A stretch of DNA of 41,304 bases from Cytophagia bacterium (GTDB lineage Bacteria > Bacteroidota > Bacteroidia > Cytophagales > Microscillaceae), in contig RDZP01000010.1 of NCBI GenBank assembly GCA_004294005.1, forward strand, positions 1 through 41,304. The letters run 5' to 3'. The translations under genes were made by a program, and so were the position numbers. Every line of letters begins with the position of its first letter. Positions within the stretch are counted from its first letter, which is position 1. Below, piece after piece: positions 8,544 through 15,650 of this stretch. The notes beneath the pieces were generated by a model. That model worked only from the letters and a program-made list of their open reading frames with translations. It was not told the origin of the DNA and searched no databases.

Positions 8544-8909
8544 CTAACATTCACAAACTTTCATTTGATGTTTGATTTTCATGTTACGCCAATAAGCCAC
8601 TAATAAAGATGTCCCTCCCAAAAGAGAAAATAATATGGCTGATTTTTCAAAATAATGACCTGTAATAATCAAACCAAATCCAACAAATGCCCATAACAAA
8701 GGCTCAATATTTTTATGTTTTTTATAATAATCTACTCCCAAAATCCAACCAGCCAATAAAAAACTACCACCCATTAAAAAAAACTCTATGCTTTCGTGAA
8801 ACCAATCTACTCCTAAAAGAGGGAAAAAAGTAATTAAAAATGGTAAAGTAATACAATGAATTGCACAAGCAACAGATAAAGATACGCCTAATTTTTCAGT
8901 TTTTAACAT
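8544..8909 (-). CDS. MerC-domain membrane protein
   Basis: This 121-residue protein has four predicted membrane helices. It carries the MerC-type CAIHC motif at the first helix (about residues 15-19) and a C-terminal CEC tail. MerC proteins of mercury operons import Hg(II). MerC-domain proteins of Bacteroidota are usually stand-alone and of uncertain role, perhaps in metal handling. No mer genes or metal regulator lie next to it here. The mercury function is therefore not supported, only the fold. Confidence 0.82.
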   Translation of the reverse strand: MLKTEKLGVSLSVACAIHCITLPFLITFFPLLGVDWFHESIEFFLMGGSFLLAGWILGVDYYKKHKNIEPLLWAFVGFGLIITGHYFEKSAILFSLLGGTSLLVAYWRNMKIKHQMKVCEC

Positions 8910-8928
8910 ATTTATTTCATTTTATATG

Positions 8929-8962
8929 CAAAGTTAAAACTTTTTTGCAACAAAATTGCAAA
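8929..8962 (-). promoter_or_regulatory. Putative promoter of the MerC-domain gene
   Basis: Minus strand: TTTG (plus 8959-8962), 22 bases, then TAACTTTG (plus 8929-8936). The spacing is slightly long against the N19-21 consensus. Confidence 0.5.
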
Positions 8963-9027
8963 AACTTATAATTTTTTTTCTTTAATCATTGATAAAAGAT
9001 ATATTTATAAAAAAAATGATACTTTTT

Positions 9028-9058
9028 TTTGTAATTGTTAAAATAATAGTTATTTTTG
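9028..9058 (+). promoter_or_regulatory. Promoter of the WGR-like protein gene
   Basis: TTTG at 9028-9031, 19 bases, then TATTTTTG at 9051-9058 is a full Bacteroidota-type promoter, with the ATG 22 bases further on. Confidence 0.7.
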
Positions 9059-9080
9059 TACAAAATAAATCATTACAATT

Positions 9081-10013
9081 ATGTTATTATTAGATTATAA
9101 AATAGTGTCGTCAGTAGCTGAAGAATTGATAGAAAAAAATGGTTCTACTACTACACTGGACGTAAAAAATGCACTTCGTAATAAAAATTATCAAGCTACT
9201 CAAAATGAAGTTTCAGGTTTTATGAGCCGAATGGCTATCGAGGAATCATTACATACAAATCAAAATCAAAACTTTAAAATATACTCTTTTGCAATGGATT
9301 CAAAAGAAAAACTCAATGGTTATTTTCAAAAAGATGATACATTTTGGGCAATCAAAGTTGAAAATGCAACACTTATTATTGAAGAGGGAAAAATAAATAC
9401 TACAGGTATTTTGACTGAAAAATTATTCAAACGAAATATAAAAGCAATCAAAGAAGGAAAAGAACTCATCAAAAAAAAAGAAATAGAAGGTTTTTTTAAA
9501 ACTCCTGATACACGATTACCACTCAATATCAGAAAAAGTATTGGTGGATATGAAAATAAAAAACTAAAAAAAATAATATTGAGTTTTTTTAATGTTATTT
9601 TTGAAACAGAAGAAAATATTGTTTTTGTTGATAATAAAGAAGAAAAAAAAGGTTTATTTATGACAAAAAAACAAGGTGGCTATCAATTTGCGTGGGAAAC
9701 TAATCTTAAAGAAGTAGAAAAAATTACAAAAACTTCCAACCAAAACCTTGAAATAAGTCAATTTCAATTTGACTATTATCAAACTACAGGTGAAAAAATT
9801 AACCAAAAATATATCGTTGATGAGATTGGAAATACTATCCATCATTCGGTCAATATTATAACTCAATTCAATATCAAAAATCATATTTTGATTGATTTAA
9901 AAAATTTATACATCGCTGAATTATTTTTTGAAACAGGTGAAAAGTTGAATTTAAGTAAATTTGATTATGAAAGTATAAGTATTTTTTTTCAAGTAATTAA
10001 CAATTTTGAATAA
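9081..10013 (+). CDS. Hypothetical protein with winged-helix-like N-terminus and WGR-like domain
   Basis: I do not recognise this 310-residue protein as a named family. Residues 1-70 (EELIEKNGSTTTLDVKNALR ... VSGFMSRM) look like a small winged-helix fold. Residues about 83-140 (FWAIKVENATLIIEEGKINTTG, then FKRNIKAIKEGKELIKKKEIEGF) follow the pattern of a WGR domain, the DNA/nucleic-acid-binding module found for example in PARPs, but with EGK where the name-giving W-G-R would be. The last about 170 residues, rich in Ile, Asn and aromatics, are unassigned. There is no signal peptide or membrane helix, so it is presumably cytoplasmic. It has its own strong promoter and is monocistronic. A nucleic-acid-binding role is an inference from the domain resemblance only. 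Confidence 0.7.
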   Translation: MLLLDYKIVSSVAEELIEKNGSTTTLDVKNALRNKNYQATQNEVSGFMSRMAIEESLHTNQNQNFKIYSFAMDSKEKLNGYFQKDDTFWAIKVENATLIIEEGKINTTGILTEKLFKRNIKAIKEGKELIKKKEIEGFFKTPDTRLPLNIRKSIGGYENKKLKKIILSFFNVIFETEENIVFVDNKEEKKGLFMTKKQGGYQFAWETNLKEVEKITKTSNQNLEISQFQFDYYQTTGEKINQKYIVDEIGNTIHHSVNIITQFNIKNHILIDLKNLYIAELFFETGEKLNLSKFDYESISIFFQVINNFE

Positions 10014-10073
10014 TCATCAAAAAAAACAAATTATCTATAAAATTCTTATAAATACAAAAAAAGTTTTAAACTA

Positions 10074-10105
10074 TTTGTTATTTATGTAAAAATAGGCTAT
10101 CTTTG
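10074..10105 (+). promoter_or_regulatory. Promoter of ndh
   Basis: TTTG at 10074-10077, 20 bases, then TATCTTTG at 10098-10105 is one of the best consensus matches in the window. The start codon is 35 bases downstream. Confidence 0.75.
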
Positions 10106-10140
10106 CCAAATATTATTATATAAAGAACAAAAAAACAAAT

Positions 10141-11478
10141 ATGGAAAATCAAAAACAGACTCGCATTCCCAATATTGGCAAGCCAAGAGTGGTAATTATA
10201 GGAGGAGGCTTTGGTGGATTAGAATTAGTAAAAGCACTTAAAAAAGTTGATGTCCAAACGGTTTTGTTTGATAAACATAACCATCATACTTTTCAACCTT
10301 TGCTTTATCAAGTAGCAACTTCAGGTTTAGAAACAAATTCTATCGTTTATCCTTTTAGAAAAAAATTTGATAGGCAAAAAAACTTTTATTTTAGATTAGC
10401 AGAAGTAAAAAAAATCTATCCCGACGAAAAATACATAGAAACTTCAATTGGAGTATTAGAATATGATTTTTTAGTCATTGCCACAGGTGCAACTACTAAT
10501 TATTATGGTGCGAAAGATATTGCTAAAAATTCACTGCCAATGAAAACAATCGAAGATTCTATCCGATTGAGAAACAGAATTATTAATAATTTTGAAGAAG
10601 CATTATTGGTAGAAGATGACGTAAAATTGAATAGTTTGATTGACTTTGTAGTGGTAGGTGGAGGACCAACAGGCGTTGAGGTTGCAGGAGCATTGGCAGA
10701 ATTACGTAATTATGTATTTCCTACTGATTATAAAGAATTGGATTTATTAAAAATGGATATTGATTTGATAGAAGCAAGTCCAAGTTTATTGAATGGAATG
10801 GCACAGCCCGCAGGTCAAAAAGCACAAAAATTTTTGGAAAATATGGGAGTAAGAGTGCACACACAAACTTCCGTAAAATCTTATGATGGTTATACGGTAG
10901 AATTGAGCAATGGCAAACAACTCATTACTCGAAATTTAATTTGGGCGGCAGGTGTTACAGGTTGTGTGTTACAGGGCTTAAAACCTGAAGCAGTTTCAAA
11001 AGGCAATCGTTATTTTGTCAATGAATTTAATCAAATACAAGGACATGATGATATTTTTGCTTTGGGTGATGTAGCGGCAATGGTCAGTGAAGATTATCCA
11101 CGTGGGCATCCACAAATGGCACCACCTGCAATGCAACAAGGAAAATTGTTAGCTAAAAACATCAAAAAATTGATGAATAAACAACCTTTAAAATCTTTTA
11201 AATATTTTAATCAAGGTTCGATGGCAACCATAGGACGTAATAGAGCAGTTGTTGAAATGGGCAAATTCAAAATACAAGGTTTTATTGCTTGGTTTATTTG
11301 GATGTTTGTGCATTTGATGTCATTGGTTGGTTATCGAAATCGTTTATTAGTGTTTTTTAGTTGGATGTGGAGTTATTTTTCTTATGATAGAAGTAATCGT
11401 TTGATTATTGGTAACGCGGGTACAGAGCATCCAGAGATTGAAAAAATAGATGAGGTATTGCCTAAAAAAACCGAATAA
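10141..11478 (+). CDS. ndh: Type II NADH dehydrogenase (NDH-2)
   Basis: This 445-residue FAD enzyme is membrane-associated and passes electrons from NADH to quinone without pumping protons. The FAD-binding Rossmann motif IIGGGFGG is at 19-26, and LVIATGATTNYYG follows. The NADH-binding motif VVGGGPTGVEVAGALAEL lies mid-protein, and DIFALGDVAAM is the C-terminal FAD contact. The hydrophobic segment GFIAWFIWMFVHLMSLVGYRN near the C-terminus fits membrane attachment. Length and motif order are normal for NDH-2. It is monocistronic, with a strong promoter before it and a strong terminator after it. Confidence 0.95.
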   Translation: MENQKQTRIPNIGKPRVVIIGGGFGGLELVKALKKVDVQTVLFDKHNHHTFQPLLYQVATSGLETNSIVYPFRKKFDRQKNFYFRLAEVKKIYPDEKYIETSIGVLEYDFLVIATGATTNYYGAKDIAKNSLPMKTIEDSIRLRNRIINNFEEALLVEDDVKLNSLIDFVVVGGGPTGVEVAGALAELRNYVFPTDYKELDLLKMDIDLIEASPSLLNGMAQPAGQKAQKFLENMGVRVHTQTSVKSYDGYTVELSNGKQLITRNLIWAAGVTGCVLQGLKPEAVSKGNRYFVNEFNQIQGHDDIFALGDVAAMVSEDYPRGHPQMAPPAMQQGKLLAKNIKKLMNKQPLKSFKYFNQGSMATIGRNRAVVEMGKFKIQGFIAWFIWMFVHLMSLVGYRNRLLVFFSWMWSYFSYDRSNRLIIGNAGTEHPEIEKIDEVLPKKTE

Positions 11479-11503
11479 TCATTTATTGTGATAAAAAAAC
11501 ATC

Positions 11504-11549
11504 AAAAACATCATTTTTGTATTTCTAATATTCAAAAAATGATGTTTTT
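11504..11549 (+). terminator. Terminator of ndh
   Basis: A perfect 15-bp stem, AAAAACATCATTTTT / AAAAATGATGTTTTT, has a 16-base loop and is followed by further T residues, just after the ndh stop codon. Confidence 0.8.
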
Positions 11550-11606
11550 TTACATCTGAGTAAATAAAAAAATTGAAAAAAATAAAAAGATTTCAAAAAT
11601 ATTGTT

Positions 11607-11614
11607 TAATTTTG
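11607..11614 (+). promoter_or_regulatory. Putative -7 box for tdk
   Basis: TAATTTTG lies 40 bases before the tdk ATG. A -33 TTTG is not evident. Confidence 0.45.
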
Positions 11615-11654
11615 TAGCTATAATAAAAAATAACAAAGATAATTTTTTTAGATT

Positions 11655-12269
11655 ATGTTTATCGAGCCTACATTCAAGGAAAAAAAACACATAGGTTGGA
11701 TTGAAGTAATTTGTGGTTCTATGTTTTCAGGAAAAACAGAAGAGCTTATAAGACGTATCAATCGAGCAAAAATAGCAAAACAAGAAACAATTATCTTTAA
11801 ACCTGCTATGGATAATCGTTACCATTCTAAACATGTAGTTTCTCATGATGCGAATGCCATTTACGCAACCCCTGTTCAAAAAGCAGAAGAAATTTTGATA
11901 AAAGTAGGCACTGCTAATGTAGTAGGCATCGATGAAGTACAGTTTTTTGATGGCTTTATTGTAGAGGTTTGTAAACAATTAGCCAATCATGGTGTAAGAG
12001 TCATTGTGGCAGGATTGGATATGGATTATAAAGGCGAGCCTTTTGGTTCTATGCCACAATTAATGGCAGTTGCAGAATTTGTTACAAAAGTACACGCCAT
12101 TTGTGTGAGTTGTGGAAGTGTTGCTAATTTTTCACACCGAATCGTATCTTCTGATGAACAAGTTTTGATAGGCGAAACGGATAGCTATGAAGCATTGTGT
12201 AGAAGATGTTTTTGTGAAATAGAAGAAAAACAAATACCTACACATCAAAATGGAAAATCACATACATAA
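11655..12269 (+). CDS. tdk: Thymidine kinase (type II)
   Basis: This 204-residue cytosolic enzyme phosphorylates thymidine to dTMP in pyrimidine salvage. The P-loop is GSMFSGKT at 21-28. The Mg-binding/catalytic segment is GIDEVQFFD at 91-99. A structural zinc site is formed by CVSCG (150, 153) and CRRCF (182, 185), and the thymidine lasso lies between them. Length is normal. It stands alone after the ndh terminator. The acyltransferase gene follows 67 bases later with its own possible promoter. Confidence 0.96.
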   Translation: MFIEPTFKEKKHIGWIEVICGSMFSGKTEELIRRINRAKIAKQETIIFKPAMDNRYHSKHVVSHDANAIYATPVQKAEEILIKVGTANVVGIDEVQFFDGFIVEVCKQLANHGVRVIVAGLDMDYKGEPFGSMPQLMAVAEFVTKVHAICVSCGSVANFSHRIVSSDEQVLIGETDSYEALCRRCFCEIEEKQIPTHQNGKSHT

Positions 12270-12306
12270 AAAAATAAATTAAAAAATTAATACATAATAA
12301 AATCAA

Positions 12307-12314
12307 TAATTTTG
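12307..12314 (+). promoter_or_regulatory. Putative -7 box for plsC
   Basis: TAATTTTG lies 22 bases before the acyltransferase ATG, without a clear -33 element. Confidence 0.45.
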
Positions 12315-12336
12315 TAAAAAATATACTATAAAAAAG

Positions 12337-13113
12337 ATGATAATTTTACGCCGTTTATATTCAATTTGGGGCGTTTTTGCTTTTAGTTTGCCCTTTTTAT
12401 TATTTTTACCTTTTTTTCATTTATTTGCTAAAAAACAACAATGGCATATTTACGCATCAATACTCAATCGTTGGTGGGCAAATATTTTTTGGTTTTTAGT
12501 ATTAATGCCTTATCGAATAGAATATAAAGGTAAAAAAACTGATAAATCTCCTGCAGTCTATTGTGGAAATCATACTTCTTTTTTGGATATTTTGACAATG
12601 GGAACTATTGTAAAAGGTGATTATTTGTTTATTGGAAAAGAAGAATTGGCTACTATTCCTCTTTTTGGAAATATGTTCAAAAAATTACATATTACTGTTA
12701 ATAGAAATAATAAAATAAGTGCTTATCGTACTTTGTTAAAAAGTAAAGAAGCAATAGATAATCATCAAAGCATTGTAATGTTTCCTGAAGGTGGGATTAT
12801 TTCTGAAAATCCACCTGAATTAGCGCCTTTCAAAGAAGGTGCATTTCGTTTGGCAATTGAGAAACAAGTGCCTATTATTCCTGTTACTATTTTTTATAAT
12901 TGGTATGTATTGCCTGATGATGAAAAATATCTTTTGAGTTGGCATAGTGGACGTGCTATTGTACATGAGCCTATTATTACACTTGGAATGACTAACGCAG
13001 ATATCGAAACATTGAAAGAGAGAACATATCAAATTATTCGTCAGCCTTTGTTAGAAGCAGGTATGTTGCATAGTAATAAAAAATTAGCGGTTTCTTCAAT
13101 AGAAAAAAATTGA
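12337..13113 (+). CDS. plsC: 1-acyl-sn-glycerol-3-phosphate acyltransferase
   Basis: This 258-residue membrane-bound acyltransferase of phospholipid synthesis converts lysophosphatidate to phosphatidate. Residues about 10-30 and 46-58 are hydrophobic. The catalytic block NHTSFLD (His79, Asp84) and the acceptor-binding block FPEGG (149-153) are both intact, followed by PIIPVTIFYNW. The closest functional assignment is PlsC. Related enzymes that acylate ornithine lipids or other lysolipids share these motifs, so the acceptor is not certain. No terminator is obvious in the 209 bases to the sigma-factor gene, though the gap suggests separate transcription. Confidence 0.9.
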   Translation: MIILRRLYSIWGVFAFSLPFLLFLPFFHLFAKKQQWHIYASILNRWWANIFWFLVLMPYRIEYKGKKTDKSPAVYCGNHTSFLDILTMGTIVKGDYLFIGKEELATIPLFGNMFKKLHITVNRNNKISAYRTLLKSKEAIDNHQSIVMFPEGGIISENPPELAPFKEGAFRLAIEKQVPIIPVTIFYNWYVLPDDEKYLLSWHSGRAIVHEPIITLGMTNADIETLKERTYQIIRQPLLEAGMLHSNKKLAVSSIEKN

Positions 13114-13322
13114 GCAATTGAAAGCATAGATTAGATTTCTTGGTAAGTAATTCATACAACTAATAAAAAAATAATTATTGTTGAATATATTTAATGCTTT
13201 GTTAATAATGGCAATAAATCTAACAAACTTTATTTTTTTTCGTAAATATCATAAAAATAAAAAAATATTTTTTAAATTATAAAATAAAACTCTTTTCACT
13301 TACGTTTAATTGTTGTACTGCG

Positions 13323-13919
13323 ATGAAAAAAAGCGGGCTTGATGATAGCGCATTAGTTATCAATTATAAAAACGGCGACGATAATGCTTTTGCTGAGCTT
13401 TTAAATCGTCATAAGACAAAGGTCTTTACTACAATATTGATTATTGTAAAAGACCATTATTTAGCCGAAGATTTGATGCAAGATACATTCGTCAAAGCGG
13501 TCAAAACGATTAAGTCAGGACGTTATAATGAAGAAGGTAAATTTTTGCCTTGGGTAATTAGAATCGCTCATAACTTAGCCATAGATTATTTTAGGAAAGA
13601 AAAACGCTATCCTGAGGTAGATTTAGATGACCACATAAAGACACTCAACAATATGTATTTTTCTGAAGATTCAGCAGAGGCATCGCAAATAAAAAAGGAA
13701 ACTTATAGTCGTTTGCGTATGTCTATACAACAATTGCCTGAGAAACAACGTGAAGTGTTAATCATGAGGCATTATGCTGAAATGAGTTTTCAAGAGATAG
13801 CAGATGTAACTGATGTGAGTGTAAATACAGCTTTGGGGCGAATGAGATATGCTTTAATCAATTTGAGAAAGCAAATGATAAAAAACCCTTTACAATATGA
13901 TAAAAATGCTCACCCATGA
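13323..13919 (+). CDS. ECF-type RNA polymerase sigma factor
   Basis: This 198-residue sigma-70 family member has region 2 (about 25-95: LLNRHKTKVF, DHYLAEDLMQDTFVKA, FLPWVIRIAHNLAIDYFR) and region 4 (about 130-180: LPEKQREVLIMRHYAEMSFQEIADVTDVSVNTALGR). Regions 1 and 3 are missing, as in the extracytoplasmic-function class. It should direct RNA polymerase to a specific promoter set; the regulon is unknown. The stop codon overlaps the start of a small downstream gene, suggesting the two work together. No clear TAnnTTTG box was found upstream. Confidence 0.92.
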   Translation: MKKSGLDDSALVINYKNGDDNAFAELLNRHKTKVFTTILIIVKDHYLAEDLMQDTFVKAVKTIKSGRYNEEGKFLPWVIRIAHNLAIDYFRKEKRYPEVDLDDHIKTLNNMYFSEDSAEASQIKKETYSRLRMSIQQLPEKQREVLIMRHYAEMSFQEIADVTDVSVNTALGRMRYALINLRKQMIKNPLQYDKNAHP

Positions 13920-14133
13920 GGATGTTATTCGTTATGCCTACAATGAATGTAATGCAGAAGAAGCCGATATTATTCAGGCTTTGATTGATACGGATAAAAA
14001 ATTGAGGCAATTTTATGATCGCCTCACAAACACAAAAAAGAATTTGGATAGTTTACACCGACAGCCTTCCGCAGAAGTAATTGAGAAGATTTTGAATTAC
14101 TCAAGAAAAGTTGATGATTTGTACTCTGTTTAG
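13906..14133 (+). CDS. Small protein coupled to the sigma factor (possible anti-sigma-like partner)
   Basis: This 75-residue acidic protein (MLTHEDVIRYAYNECNAEEADII...) is encoded in a frame overlapping the end of the ECF sigma gene by 14 bases, or 23 if the ATG at 13897 is used. The overlap implies translational coupling. The N-terminus (HEDVIRYAYNECNAEEADIIQALID) resembles the N-terminal helical part of soluble or membrane anti-sigma factors. There is no zinc HxxxCxxC motif and no membrane helix, so it is not a standard anti-sigma factor. A role in modulating the sigma factor is inferred from position. A good terminator follows. Confidence 0.7.
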   Translation: MLTHEDVIRYAYNECNAEEADIIQALIDTDKKLRQFYDRLTNTKKNLDSLHRQPSAEVIEKILNYSRKVDDLYSV

Positions 14134-14167
14134 ACTTTTTTTGATAATTACTATTTTTTTTATATGT

Positions 14168-14199
14168 AAACTATCCAAAACTAATTTTTTGGATAGTTT
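14168..14199 (+). terminator. Terminator of the sigma-factor operon
   Basis: A perfect 13-bp stem, AAACTATCCAAAA / TTTTGGATAGTTT, has a 6-base loop and runs into a T tract, 35 bases after the small ORF. Confidence 0.82.
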
Positions 14200-14237
14200 T
14201 TTTATTATAATCCTTATAAAAGTCTGTTAAAAAAAAC

Positions 14238-14356
14238 GGTTCTACTAAATTTTATACGAAATTTATCGCAAAAAGCACGCGGATAACACGGATTTTACGG
14301 ATTAAAACAGATTTTTATTTTTGTAAAAATTTATCCGTATAAATGTTAGAAGAACC
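14238..14356. repeat. MITE-like 119-bp element with imperfect terminal inverted repeats
   Basis: The left end GGTTCTACTAAATTTTATACG (14238-14258) matches the reverse complement of the right end (14336-14356) with one substitution and two single-base indels. The interior carries GCGGATAACACGG and the related word GATTTTACGGATT, of the type seen in dispersed Bacteroidota intergenic repeats. There is no ORF. It lies between the sigma-operon terminator and the end of thiL. A clear target duplication cannot be seen because the flanks are A-rich. Confidence 0.6.
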
Positions 14357-14365
14357 AAAAGAACT

Positions 14366-15391
14366 TTAAAAGTGTTTCCAACCTTGTGCTTTGATAGGAA
14401 CAATTGTGCCTGCTTTTGATTGTAATTGAATAATTGATTGATCTTCCAAAATTTTTCCTATTGCAATAATATCAATATGTTTTCTTATTTTTTCATAATC
14501 ATCAGGATTTAATGTAAATAATAGTTCATAATCTTCACCACCATTCATCATACAAGTCAAAGGGTCAATATGAAAATCAATGGCTGTTTGATAGGTGAGT
14601 TGGTCAATAGGTAAATTTTCTTCCATAATCAATGCACCTACGCCCGATTGTGTGCAGATATGAAATAACTCAGAAGCCAAACCATCAGAAATATCTATCA
14701 TAGCTGTTGGAATGATATTTTTTTCGTTTAATTCGTGAATAAAATCCATTCTCGCTTCAGGTTTTAGTTGTCTTTGTAATAAATAATCAAAACCAACAAG
14801 TTCAGGCTGCATAGTAGGATTGGTTTGATAGACTTGTTTTTCTCTTTCTAAGATATGCAAACCCATATATGCGGCACCCAAATCACCCGTTAGGCAGATA
14901 ATATCATCTTTTTTGGCTGTATTTCTATAAGCAATTTTATTTTTATTTACTTTTCCAATCACACTTATCGAAATCATTAAACCTGATATCGAGGAAGTAG
15001 TATCACCACCCACCAAATCTACTTTGTAATTATCACAGGCAATTTTCATTCCTGCATATATTTCTTCTATTGCTTCAATCGAAAAACGATTACTAATTGC
15101 TAAACCGACTGTAATTTGTTCAGGAATGCCATTCATAGCGGCAATATCAGAAACATTGACCGCTATTGCTTTGTATCCTAAATGACGTAGAGGTACATAA
15201 CTCAAATCAAAATGAATTTTCTCGATAAGCATATCAGTAGAAACAATAGTAAAAAAATCAGTACCATTGTCAATTACTGCACAATCATCTCCTATACCTT
15301 TGATAGTAGATTTATTTTGTAAATGAATATTTTTTTTGAGGCGTTCTATCAATCCAAATTCGCCTATATCTTTAAGTTCTGTTCTTTCCAT
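14366..15391 (-). CDS. thiL: Thiamine-monophosphate kinase
   Basis: This ATP-dependent cytosolic kinase converts thiamine monophosphate to thiamine diphosphate. Family signatures are GIGDDCAVI near the N-terminus, STDMLIEKIHFDLSYVPLRHLGYKAIAVNVSDIAAMNG, VDLVGGDTTSS, LTGDLGAAYMGL, IDISDGLASEL and NGGEDYELLFT near the C-terminus. I chose the ATG at 15391 (341 aa, MERTELKDIGEFGLIERL) over the ORF-track start at 15430. It gives the family N-terminus, and the longer frame begins inside an inverted repeat. No TPP riboswitch-like sequence is seen upstream and no other thi gene is nearby. Confidence 0.94.
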   Translation of the reverse strand: MERTELKDIGEFGLIERLKKNIHLQNKSTIKGIGDDCAVIDNGTDFFTIVSTDMLIEKIHFDLSYVPLRHLGYKAIAVNVSDIAAMNGIPEQITVGLAISNRFSIEAIEEIYAGMKIACDNYKVDLVGGDTTSSISGLMISISVIGKVNKNKIAYRNTAKKDDIICLTGDLGAAYMGLHILEREKQVYQTNPTMQPELVGFDYLLQRQLKPEARMDFIHELNEKNIIPTAMIDISDGLASELFHICTQSGVGALIMEENLPIDQLTYQTAIDFHIDPLTCMMNGGEDYELLFTLNPDDYEKIRKHIDIIAIGKILEDQSIIQLQSKAGTIVPIKAQGWKHF

Positions 15392-15420
15392 TATTTTTTT
15401 ATATTGATAATAAATTGATA

Positions 15421-15468
15421 AAACAACCAATTTTCCAAATTTTTTAGAACTTGGCTCATTGGTTGTTT
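15421..15468. other. Inverted repeat upstream of thiL
   Basis: AAACAACCAA at 15421-15430 pairs with TTGGTTGTTT at 15459-15468, followed on the plus strand by a T-run. On the minus strand, the direction of transcription here, it lacks a U tract. Its role as terminator of the M16 gene or as a thiL leader structure is therefore undecided. Confidence 0.4.
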
Positions 15469-15540
15469 ATTTTTTTGTGAATAATTTTGATTATTAACAA
15501 ATATTATAAACTTGGGAAATCTCTAAAATACTTCGCAGAA

Positions 15541-15608
15541 GGTGGCATAAATGCCACCACTATACATAATTTACATTTTTTATGTAAAAAGGTGGCATTT
15601 ATGCCACC
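15541..15608. repeat. Pair of perfect 18-bp palindromes around a third hairpin
   Basis: GGTGGCATAAATGCCACC (15541-15558) and GGTGGCATTTATGCCACC (15591-15608) are both perfect palindromes. Between them TTTACAT (15570-15576) pairs with ATGTAAA (15582-15588). The outer palindromes can also pair with one another. The set lies just downstream of the M16 peptidase stop codon on the minus strand. A diverged copy of one palindrome with its flank lies at about 20790-20819. Confidence 0.85.
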
Positions 15609-15650
15609 ATAAATATCTTTTTTGAAGATTTCCGCAGTTATTAACAAATA

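Noticed and set aside
8544-8909. Mercury resistance operon
   Set aside because: Only the MerC-type fold is present; no merA, merP, merT or merR-like gene is adjacent.
15392-15650. TPP riboswitch upstream of thiL
   Set aside because: None of the conserved TPP-aptamer words (CUGAGA, ACCUGAUCUGGAUAAUGCC-type) is visible; only palindromes and a simple inverted repeat.
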